A stretch of DNA of 10,839 nt from JBHEPS01 sp046261635 (lineage in GTDB: Bacteria; Acidobacteriota; Thermoanaerobaculia; Gp7-AA8): the NCBI GenBank assembly GCA_046261635.1, contig JBHEOL010000239.1, positions 1 through 10,839 of the forward strand. The letters run 5' to 3'. Under the pieces are notes generated by a model that was not told the origin of the DNA, ran no database searches, and was given only the letters and a program-made list of their open reading frames with translations. This document shows positions 1 through 6,626 of this stretch, one piece after another (within the stretch, counting starts at the first letter, position 1; each line of letters opens with the position of its first letter). A program made the position numbers and the translations under genes.

Positions 1-284
1 TTGTCGTGATTGCTGGTGAAGACGTGGATCGCCTTTTCGTCGAGGTCGACCATCTCGCTTCCGCTCTGGGCGATGTGAATGAAGACTTCGTTGCGGACCA
101 CCTGGTCGCGAAGGTCATCGAGTGAGTCGAGCCCGCCCTGGATCATCCGGGCGCCCGCCTGCTTGAGCGCGGTGGCTTTCTCCGGGTTACGCGCAAGCAC
201 CGTGACCTCGTGCCCGCCGGCGAGCAGCGTCCTGCAAACCGCGCTTCCGATGTACCCCGTCGCACCCGTCATGAAGACTCTCAT
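1..284 (-). CDS. NAD(P)-dependent epimerase/dehydratase-like Rossmann protein, N-terminal part
   Basis: This is the N-terminal 94 codons of a protein whose 3' end lies beyond the left edge of the window. It opens with a beta strand followed by TGATGYIG at residues 6-13, the GxxGxxG dinucleotide-binding loop of extended short-chain dehydrogenases and NmrA/NAD-dependent epimerases. An ARNPEK segment follows at the end of the second strand (about residues 32-37), where a basic residue often favours NADP. A conserved-looking VFIHIAQSG segment lies near residue 75. The ATG at 284 is preceded by AGGAGG (bases 290-295 on this strand), five bases upstream, so the start is well supported; an internal ATG at codon 5 is less well placed. 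The gene is divergent from the acetyltransferase to its right. Substrate cannot be assigned: the family includes sugar epimerases, flavonoid-type reductases and NmrA-like regulators, and the catalytic YxxxK region is outside the window. Confidence 0.85.
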   Translation of the reverse strand, partial: MRVFMTGATGYIGSAVCRTLLAGGHEVTVLARNPEKATALKQAGARMIQGGLDSLDDLRDQVVRNEVFIHIAQSGSEMVDLDEKAIHVFTSNHD

Positions 285-451
285 GAGAACCTCCTGGTCC
301 GGCCTCACGACCGCACCCTCCATCTTACCCGGAATCGCATGGCGGAACCGGTGCGTCCGCACAGCCGGGAGGCTACCCTTTTTGATATTCTTCGCCGATT
401 CGACCGGCCCCCCTGACCGGCTCGGAAATTCGGTCCACCAGGAGCGTTTCC
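285..451. promoter_or_regulatory. Divergent intergenic region between the epimerase-like gene and the acetyltransferase
   Basis: These 167 bases separate two divergent starts and must hold promoters for both. The only AT-rich patch is at about 377-392, containing a T5 run and TATTCT (386-391), a 4 of 6 match to a -10 box on the plus strand, but no convincing -35 lies 16-18 bases upstream. A GC-rich imperfect inverted repeat around CCGG copies lies at about 399-422. On the plus strand AGGAG (440-444) is the ribosome binding site of the downstream gene. No operator is recognisable. Confidence 0.3.
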
Positions 452-988
452 ATGCCTCATCGCTATCCTCTGGAGGCCGCCCTTCGCGACGGCCGCCGTG
501 TGCTGATCCGTCCCTTCGAACAGCGCGACGTCGAGGGTCTGTGGGCGTTTTTTCAGGCTCTGCCCGCCGACAATCGCCGTTTTGCGTGGGATCGGATCGA
601 CGACCGCCAGACCGTCGAAGGGTGGGGCCGCAATGTCGACTACGGGAAGACTCTCCCGCTTCTCGCCGTCGACGGTACCCGCATCATTGCCGACGCCACC
701 CTCCATCGCCGGAAAGGCGGACCCCTCCGCCTGGTCGGACGCATCAAGTGGCTCATTCATCCCGACTACCGGGGCGCGGGCCTCGGAACGCTCCTCATCA
801 ATCAGTTCATCTCGGCCGGCCGGGAGAACGGGCTGCGCTACCTGAGCTGCTTTCTCATCTCGGACCTCGAAGCCGATGCCGTGCATACACTCGAAGGCCT
901 CGGATTCGACGCGATCAGGATTCCGAACTACGGAACCGATCCCGACGGCGGTCAGCACGACATGACCAAGCTGATTCTCAAGCTGTGA
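452..988 (+). CDS. GNAT-family N-acetyltransferase
   Basis: This 178-residue protein has the size and order of a single-domain GCN5-related N-acetyltransferase, which moves an acetyl group from acetyl-CoA to an amine. The N-terminal segment RDGRRVLIRPFEQRD (about residues 12-26) is the typical first strand and helix of RimI/RimJ-like enzymes. Motif A is clear: a strand ending in IHPDYRG is followed by RGAGLGT (about residues 109-115), the R/Q-x-x-G-x-G/A pyrophosphate loop that binds CoA. The C-terminal strands contain a GLGFDAIRI segment, typical of the end of the fold. An AGGAG at 440-444 sits seven bases before the ATG, fixing the start. The gene stands alone on this strand, divergent from the epimerase-like gene and 160 bases before the propeller gene. 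The acceptor substrate (protein N-terminus, antibiotic, polyamine or other) cannot be told from sequence. Confidence 0.88.
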   Translation: MPHRYPLEAALRDGRRVLIRPFEQRDVEGLWAFFQALPADNRRFAWDRIDDRQTVEGWGRNVDYGKTLPLLAVDGTRIIADATLHRRKGGPLRLVGRIKWLIHPDYRGAGLGTLLINQFISAGRENGLRYLSCFLISDLEADAVHTLEGLGFDAIRIPNYGTDPDGGQHDMTKLILKL

Positions 989-1040
989 CATCGGAGCACA
1001 CGCACGAACGCCTTTCCCCACGACGGGCCCCGCCCGCACG

Positions 1041-1056
1041 GGGGAACTTCTTCCCC
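1041..1056 (+). terminator. Small hairpin after the acetyltransferase gene, possible weak terminator
   Basis: GGGGAA (1041-1046) and TTCCCC (1051-1056) form a perfect 6-bp stem with a CTTC tetraloop, 52 bases after the acetyltransferase stop codon. No T-run follows, so it would not be a classical intrinsic terminator; it could aid Rho-dependent ending or mRNA stability, or be chance in this GC-rich DNA. Confidence 0.25.
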
Positions 1057-1135
1057 ACCCTCATCCTCCCGCCCGCCGGAGCCGCGCGCAAAAACCGGCT
1101 CCCGCTTCTCGCTCGGGCTCTCGATATGACGGAAT

Positions 1136-1139
1136 GGAG
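1136..1139 (+). promoter_or_regulatory. Ribosome binding site that selects the TTG start of the propeller protein
   Basis: GGAG lies nine bases before the TTG at 1149. The nearby ATG at 1140-1142 is followed at once by a TGA codon and cannot be used. The TTG frame immediately encodes a signal peptide, so this site decides the start. Confidence 0.65.
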
Positions 1140-1148
1140 ATGTGACCT

Positions 1149-4100
1149 TTGAGACGAACGACGATTCTCCTGGCTGTTCTCCTCACCACCACTCTGGCCA
1201 TCGCCGCCGATCCAGCCAAAGACGACAAGAAAGAGAGCGGAGCGATGGCCGCCGAGACGTTCTCCGGCCTCTCTTTTCGGAACATCGGGCCCGCCCTCAC
1301 CTCGGGACGCATCAGCGACATCGCCGTCGATCCGACCGACAAGAGTATCTGGTACATCAGCGTCGCCTCGGGAAATGTCTGGAAGACCACGAACGCCGGC
1401 ACGACCTTCACTCCGATCTTCGATGATGAAGGGTCCTACTCGATCGGCGCGATGACCATCGACCCGAACGACCCGCTCGTCATCTGGGTCGGCACGGGAG
1501 AGAACAACAGCCAGCGCAGCGTCGGTTTTGGCGACGGCGTCTACAAGTCGGTCGACGGTGGTCGCAAGTGGACGAAGATGGGGCTCGACCGGTCGGAGCA
1601 CATTGCGAAGATCGTTGTTGATCCGCGAGACTCCAGCGTCGTCTGGGTCGCGGCTCAGGGTCCTCTCTGGAGTAGCGGCGGCGACCGGGGACTCTACAAG
1701 TCGACCGATGGCGGCAAGAACTGGAAGAAGGTCCTCGACATCAGCCCGAACACCGGCGTCACCGACATCGCGGTCGACCCGCGGAACCCCGACGTCGTCT
1801 ACGCGGCCTCGTACCAGCGCCGCCGCCACGTCTGGACCCTGATCAACGGTGGCCCGGAATCGGCGATCTACAAGACGCGCGACGGCGGCGTTACCTGGGA
1901 CAAACTCACGCGCGGGCTGCCCAAGGAAGACATCGGGCGCATCGGACTCGCACTCGCTCCCACCCGTCCGGACACGGTCTACGCGATCGTGGAGGCCGCC
2001 AACAAGTCGGGCGGCTTCTTCCGGTCGACGGACGCGGGCGCCAGCTGGGAAAAGCGGAACGACTACGTCGCCGGATCTCCGCAGTACTACCAGGAGATCT
2101 ATGTCGATCCGAAGAATCCCGATCGCGTCTATTCGATGGATACGTTCACGATGATCACCGAGGATGGTGGCAAGACCTTCAACCGCCTCGGGTACAAGGC
2201 CAAGCACGTCGACGAGCACGCGATCTGGATCGATCCCGGCGACACCGACCACTTCCTCATCGGAAACGACGGAGGCCTTTACGAGACATGGGACCGGGGT
2301 GAGACCTACAACTTCAAGGAGAACCTCCCTGTCACCCAGTTCTACAAGATCGAGGTGGACGAGTCTTTCCCGGCCTATTACGTTTACGGCGGAACTCAGG
2401 ACAATTTCACGCTCGGAGGCCCATCGAGGACTCTGAACACGCAGGGAATCACCAACGCCGACTGGTTCGTCACGGTCGGAGGGGACGGCTTCCAGACTCG
2501 CGTCGACCCGACCGATCCCAACATCGTCTACTCCCAGTCGCAGTACGGCGGTTTGGCCCGCTACGACAGGAAGAGCGGCGAAGCGCTCGACATTCGCCCT
2601 CAGCCCGAATCCGGCGGCACGCCGCTTCGGTTCCACTGGGACTCCCCTCTCATCATCAGCCCGCACGCGCATACCCGCCTCTACTTCGGCGGCCAGATGC
2701 TCTTTCGCAGCGACGATCGGGGAAACAGCTGGCGCGCCGTCAGCGGGGACCTCACGAGGAACCTCGACCGCAATGAGCTCAAGGTGATGGATCGGGTCTG
2801 GTCGGCGGACGCGGTGGCAAAGAACTACTCCACCTCGTATTTCGGCAATCTCGTCGCCCTCTCCGAGTCGCCGCGAGTCGAAGGGCTGATCTACGCGGGG
2901 ACCGATGACGGTCTCGTTCAGGTGACCGAGGACGGCGGTGCACACTGGCGCAAGGTCGAGAAGTTTCCCGGCGTGCCGGACATGACCTACGTTTCGAATT
3001 TGCAGGCGTCGCTTCACGATTCGGACACGGTCTACGCCACCTTCAACAACCACAAGATGGGCGACTTCAAACCGTACCTGCTCGAGAGCAGCGATCGCGG
3101 ACGGACCTGGAAGAGTATCGCCGGGGATCTTCCAACCCGCGGCCCGACGTGGGCGCTGGTCGAGGATCACGTCAGTCGCGACCTGCTCTTCGTCGGAACC
3201 GAGTTCGGAGCCTACTTCACACTCGACCGCGGGAAGAAGTGGATCGAGCTGACCGGCGGCATGCCGACCATCGCCGTCCGCGATCTCGCGATCCAGCGCC
3301 GCGAGAACGACCTGGTTCTCGGCACGTTCGGGCGCGGTTTCTACATCCTCGACGACTACTCCCCTCTCCGCCGCGTGACACCCTCGGTCCTGCAGGCCGA
3401 GACCGCGCTCTTTCCTCTCGAGAAGAAGGTCTGGATGTACATCCCTTCGACTCCTCTCGGCCTTTCCGGAAAGAGCTTTCGGGGAGAGAGCTTCTTCAAC
3501 GCTCCCAATCCGCCCGACGGCGCTTTGTTCACCTACTACCTGAAGGACGAGCTGAAGTCGCCCCGGAAACAGCGGATGGACCGCGAAGCGAAACTGGTCG
3601 AGGAAGGGAAAGAGGTCTTTTACCCTTCCTGGGACGAGCTTCGCGAGGAGACGCGCGCCGAGGATCCCGCGATTCTGTTGACGATCTCCGATCAGAGCGG
3701 CAACGTCATCCGCAGAATCAAGGCGCCCGCAAAGGGCGGCTTCCACCGTGTGAACTGGGACCTTCGTTACCCGACCGCCGAACCGATCAGCCTCGAGCCG
3801 CCTCGCGAGAACATGTTCGGCACGCCGCCGATGGGACCGATGGTTGCCCCGGGAACGTACCGGGCATCCCTCGCAAAGCTGGTCGACGGGGTCGTCACTC
3901 CGCTCGGCGAGCAGATCAGCTTCGAGACGGTTCCCCTCGGACTCGCGAGCCTTCCGGCTGAGGACCGCGGCGAGGTCCTCGCGTTCCAGCGGAAGGTCGC
4001 GGAGCTCCAGCGGGCCACCCTCGGCGCGGTGCGCGCGGTGAGTGAAACCGGAAAGCGCATCGACCATCTCGAAAAGGCGCTGCTCGATACGCCCGGCGCC

Positions 4101-4436
4101 GATCCTTCCCTTCGCGCCGAGCTCCGCGCAATCGAATTGCGCCTGACCGATATCCGGGAAAAACTTTCGGGCGATCCGGTCGTCTCCCGCTATCAGGAAC
4201 CGACCCTCCCCGGCATCGTGAGTCGCGTGGAGTACGTCGTAGAAGGGCAGTGGCTGACCACGGCCGCTCCTACCGATACGCATCTCCAGGCGTACGCCAT
4301 CGCGGTGAGCGAGTTCACGCCGGTTCTCGAAGAGCTTCGAGTCCTGGTGGAACGCGATCTCGCAGCGCTCGAGGGGAAGGCCGACGAGGTGGGCGCTCCG
4401 TGGACGCCCGGTCGCCTGCCGGTCTGGAATCCCTAG
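1149..4436 (+). CDS. Secreted Asp-box (BNR/VPS10-sortilin-type) beta-propeller protein
   Basis: This 1095-residue protein begins at TTG with a signal peptide: MRR, a hydrophobic stretch at residues 6-18 and small residues at a likely cleavage site near 19-21, so it should be exported. Residues about 40-700 form a multi-bladed propeller marked by Asp boxes (S/T-x-D-x-G-x-x-W/F). Eleven can be read, including KSVDGGRKW (133), KSTDGGKNW (184), KTRDGGVTW (242), RSTDAGASW (292), TEDGGKTF (337), RSDDRGNSW (520), VTEDGGAHW (592) and ESSDRGRTW (646), plus weaker copies at 79, 379 and 691. Each is paired with an upstream IAVDPxxPxxVY-like strand. This pattern is typical of proteins annotated as VPS10 domain-containing, sortilin-like or BNR-repeat glycosyl hydrolase. 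Residues about 835-930 look like a beta-sandwich, and about 937-1006 are strongly helical with heptad-like spacing. No sialidase catalytic set is evident, so enzymatic activity should not be assumed; binding or scaffolding outside the cytoplasm is as likely. The gene is monocistronic and converges on thrC. Confidence 0.9.
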   Translation: MRRTTILLAVLLTTTLAIAADPAKDDKKESGAMAAETFSGLSFRNIGPALTSGRISDIAVDPTDKSIWYISVASGNVWKTTNAGTTFTPIFDDEGSYSIGAMTIDPNDPLVIWVGTGENNSQRSVGFGDGVYKSVDGGRKWTKMGLDRSEHIAKIVVDPRDSSVVWVAAQGPLWSSGGDRGLYKSTDGGKNWKKVLDISPNTGVTDIAVDPRNPDVVYAASYQRRRHVWTLINGGPESAIYKTRDGGVTWDKLTRGLPKEDIGRIGLALAPTRPDTVYAIVEAANKSGGFFRSTDAGASWEKRNDYVAGSPQYYQEIYVDPKNPDRVYSMDTFTMITEDGGKTFNRLGYKAKHVDEHAIWIDPGDTDHFLIGNDGGLYETWDRGETYNFKENLPVTQFYKIEVDESFPAYYVYGGTQDNFTLGGPSRTLNTQGITNADWFVTVGGDGFQTRVDPTDPNIVYSQSQYGGLARYDRKSGEALDIRPQPESGGTPLRFHWDSPLIISPHAHTRLYFGGQMLFRSDDRGNSWRAVSGDLTRNLDRNELKVMDRVWSADAVAKNYSTSYFGNLVALSESPRVEGLIYAGTDDGLVQVTEDGGAHWRKVEKFPGVPDMTYVSNLQASLHDSDTVYATFNNHKMGDFKPYLLESSDRGRTWKSIAGDLPTRGPTWALVEDHVSRDLLFVGTEFGAYFTLDRGKKWIELTGGMPTIAVRDLAIQRRENDLVLGTFGRGFYILDDYSPLRRVTPSVLQAETALFPLEKKVWMYIPSTPLGLSGKSFRGESFFNAPNPPDGALFTYYLKDELKSPRKQRMDREAKLVEEGKEVFYPSWDELREETRAEDPAILLTISDQSGNVIRRIKAPAKGGFHRVNWDLRYPTAEPISLEPPRENMFGTPPMGPMVAPGTYRASLAKLVDGVVTPLGEQISFETVPLGLASLPAEDRGEVLAFQRKVAELQRATLGAVRAVSETGKRIDHLEKALLDTPGADPSLRAELRAIELRLTDIREKLSGDPVVSRYQEPTLPGIVSRVEYVVEGQWLTTAAPTDTHLQAYAIAVSEFTPVLEELRVLVERDLAALEGKADEVGAPWTPGRLPVWNP

Positions 4437-4447
4437 TCGACCGTGGG

Positions 4448-4477
4448 TCGGGAGGCCGGGCTCATCCGGCCTCCTGA
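4448..4477. terminator. Hairpin between convergent genes, probable bidirectional terminator
   Basis: GGAGGCCGG (4451-4459) and CCGGCCTCC (4466-4474) form a perfect 9-bp stem around the six-base loop GCTCAT. Adding a G-T wobble and two more pairs extends it to 12 bp (4448-4477). It lies in the 58-base gap between the stop codons of the propeller gene (4436) and thrC (4495, opposite strand), where a shared terminator is expected. Neither side has a U-tract, so ending may not be purely intrinsic. Confidence 0.65.
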
Positions 4478-4494
4478 TCCAGCGCACGGATCCA

Positions 4495-5697
4495 CTAGCG
4501 AAGCGCGCGCTCGACCGAGGCGAGATCGGGGTCGATCTCGATCAACTGATCTGGGGGAATGGTTTTCAGGATCGCGTCGGGATCCTTCAGCAGATTCCCC
4601 GTCAGCACGCAGACCACCCGATCATTCTTCTCGATGATCCCGCGCGAGCGGAGCCTGTGAACGCCCGCCAGAGTCACGGCGGACGCCGGTTCGCAGCCGA
4701 TTCCGGAGCGATCGATCTCCCGCTTGGCGGCCATCAGCTCCGCGTCGGACACCTGCTCGACGATACCGTTCGTGTCGCGGATCGAAGCGACGGCCCGGTC
4801 CCAACTGACCGGGTCACCGATCCGGATGGCGGTCGCCACGGTTTCGGGAGTCAGGTGGTGCCGCTCCCGGAACCCGTCCGCGAAGCCGCGATAAAACGGG
4901 TTCGCCCCCTCGGCTTGAACCGCCACGAGGCGCGGTATCCGATCGATCCATCCAGCCGCATGCGCCTCGCGAAGCGCCTTTCCGAAGGCACTCGTGTTTC
5001 CGAGGTTCCCGGCCGGAACGACGATCCAGTCGGGAGCGACCCATTCGAGATCCTCCAGGAGCTCCCACACGATCGTCTTCTGCCCTTCGATCCGGAACGG
5101 GTTGATCGAATTGACGAGGTAGATCCCGAGCTCGGAGGCCGCCTCGCGCACCAGGCGCATCGCGTCGTCGAAACCTCCGCGGACCTGCAGGCACTTCGCG
5201 CCGTACGCGAGTGTCTGCGCGAGCTTCCCCATCGCGACCTTGCCGGCCGGGATGAAGACCAGGGCGTCGAGGCCGGCCTGGGCTGCGTAGGCTGCGAGAG
5301 AAGCGCTGGTGTTGCCGGTCGACGCGCAGGCGACGGCCCTCGCTCCGAGCCGGACGGCCTGCGTGATCGCGACCGTCATGCCGCGGTCCTTGAAAGATCC
5401 GGTCGGGTTCTCTCCCTCGTGCTTGAACAGGACGCCGAGTCGCTCGTAAAGCGTCGTCCCTCCCTCCGGGTGGGTGACGATGAGGTCCTCCGGGACATCG
5501 AGAATGGCCTCGCGAAACCGCCAGACGCCGCTGCGGTCGACGGCCGCCCGGCTCGAACGGCGCCCCTCGACGGTCGCTCGATCGAGATCGAGGCGCTCGC
5601 GCTCGACACTGAGCAACCCGCCACAGTCGCACTCGAAGCGGTTTTCGCCGGTGCCGTGTCGCCGGTGGCAGGCGATGCACTCGAGCCAGGCGGTCAT
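4495..5697 (-). CDS. thrC: Threonine synthase
   Basis: This 400-residue PLP enzyme converts O-phosphohomoserine to threonine and phosphate, the last step of the pathway. The N-terminus carries a zinc-ribbon-like set C7-x2-C10 ... C23-x-C25, as in many short threonine synthases. The core is diagnostic: KHEGENPTGSFKDRG (residues 92-106) with the PLP-binding lysine at K103, then ASTGNTSAS, then PAGNLGNTSAFGK for the cofactor phosphate. The C-terminus has LTGNLLKDPD. It is somewhat shorter than E. coli ThrC (about 428 residues) and belongs to the short, zinc-ribbon type rather than the E. coli type. Its ATG overlaps the TGA of thrB by four bases (ATGA), with GAGGAG just upstream, so it is translationally coupled and last in the operon. 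No inactivating change is visible. Confidence 0.97.
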   Translation of the reverse strand: MTAWLECIACHRRHGTGENRFECDCGGLLSVERERLDLDRATVEGRRSSRAAVDRSGVWRFREAILDVPEDLIVTHPEGGTTLYERLGVLFKHEGENPTGSFKDRGMTVAITQAVRLGARAVACASTGNTSASLAAYAAQAGLDALVFIPAGKVAMGKLAQTLAYGAKCLQVRGGFDDAMRLVREAASELGIYLVNSINPFRIEGQKTIVWELLEDLEWVAPDWIVVPAGNLGNTSAFGKALREAHAAGWIDRIPRLVAVQAEGANPFYRGFADGFRERHHLTPETVATAIRIGDPVSWDRAVASIRDTNGIVEQVSDAELMAAKREIDRSGIGCEPASAVTLAGVHRLRSRGIIEKNDRVVCVLTGNLLKDPDAILKTIPPDQLIEIDPDLASVERALR

Positions 5698-6626
5698 GAC
5701 TCCTCACCCGGCTCGACGCGCCGCGCCCCTTCGCGATCGATCGGACCGACGTGGGCCGAGCTCCCGATCTCCCCGAATGCCCTTTGCATCTCGCGAGCGA
5801 CGCGTTTCGCCGCGCGTTCGTCCTCGGCGATCGCGAAGACCGTCGGGCCCGAGCCACTGATCGAGCAGCCCAGCGCCCCCGCGTCGAGGGCGGCATCGCG
5901 AACCTCATGGAAATGCGGAATGAGTGTCGCCCGCCGCGGCTCGGCGTACACGTCCACGAGCGATCGCCGCAGGAGCTCTCCGTCACCTCGCGCGAAGGCG
6001 ACCGTGACACCGATGGCGTTCCCCATCTCGGTGATCCACTCGCTCCGGTCGCTCTGCGCCGGCAGCAGGCTTCGCGCGTGCTTCGTCTCGATGCGGACTG
6101 CTGGAGTGACCAGGGCGACGTACCAGTCCGCTGCGATGTCGAGGCCGACGACCTCGAGTGGATCAAGGCTGCGCGAGAGGACGAGTCCCCCGAGGGCCGA
6201 AGGCGCGATGTTGTCGAGATGCCTGCCGGCAACGGCGGATTCACCGTCGAGGGCAGCCAGGATCACCTGCTCGGCAGGGACGGGTCCCTCCGAGGCGAGC
6301 GCGGCGGCATAAGCGCCGGCGACGCTGCTCGCTCCGCTCGCCCCCATCCCGCCAGCGACCGGAAGCGATCCATGCAATTTCACCGCGATCCCTGAGCGGT
6401 TCCCGAGGCTCCGGAGCATGGATATGGCCGCAATCGCCGCGGCGTTCTTTGCCGGATCGGTCGGAATCAACTCCGCGTCCCGACCCGTCACGATGACCGG
6501 AGGCACCGGACCGTCGATCAGCTCGACTTCGACGCGGACTCCGGCGCCGCCGAACGCGAGCCCCAGCACATCGAACCCCGGGCCGACGTTTCCGATGGAA
6601 CCGGGTGCGAAAGCGATCCCTTTCAT
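5694..6626 (-). CDS. thrB: Homoserine kinase (GHMP family)
   Basis: This 310-residue kinase phosphorylates L-homoserine with ATP to give O-phosphohomoserine. It has the GHMP-kinase layout. The N-terminus contains PGSIGNVGPGFDVLG (residues 8-22), the typical homoserine-kinase opening. The ATP phosphate loop is at residues 89-101, reading PVAGGMGASGASS; the usual GLGSS core is here GMGAS. The C-terminal ISGSGPTVFAI is the third conserved GHMP motif. Length is normal for the family. The ATG at 6626 overlaps the thrA stop codon as ATGA, and its own TGA overlaps the thrC start the same way, placing it in the middle of a tightly coupled operon. A longer open frame extends upstream antisense-free through the thrA region but shows arginine-rich, non-family sequence there, so the start at 6626 is preferred. 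Confidence 0.97.
   Translation of the reverse strand: MKGIAFAPGSIGNVGPGFDVLGLAFGGAGVRVEVELIDGPVPPVIVTGRDAELIPTDPAKNAAAIAAISMLRSLGNRSGIAVKLHGSLPVAGGMGASGASSVAGAYAAALASEGPVPAEQVILAALDGESAVAGRHLDNIAPSALGGLVLSRSLDPLEVVGLDIAADWYVALVTPAVRIETKHARSLLPAQSDRSEWITEMGNAIGVTVAFARGDGELLRRSLVDVYAEPRRATLIPHFHEVRDAALDAGALGCSISGSGPTVFAIAEDERAAKRVAREMQRAFGEIGSSAHVGPIDREGARRVEPGEES

Noticed and set aside
305..1039. Minus-strand open frame across the acetyltransferase gene
   Set aside because: The plus-strand frame has the GNAT acetyl-CoA motif and a good ribosome binding site; the minus frame has neither.
978..4487. A 1169-codon open frame on the minus strand, fully antisense to the propeller gene
   Set aside because: Its codons are in register with the plus-strand gene's codons, the configuration in which GC-rich genes rarely give antisense stops. 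The product is full of R, D, V and A repeats and shows no domain, whereas the plus strand has a signal peptide and Asp boxes.
4657..6312. Long plus-strand open frame (551 codons) across thrC and thrB
   Set aside because: It is antisense to two clearly recognised enzymes and has shadow-like composition (R, S, D and P rich) with no motif.
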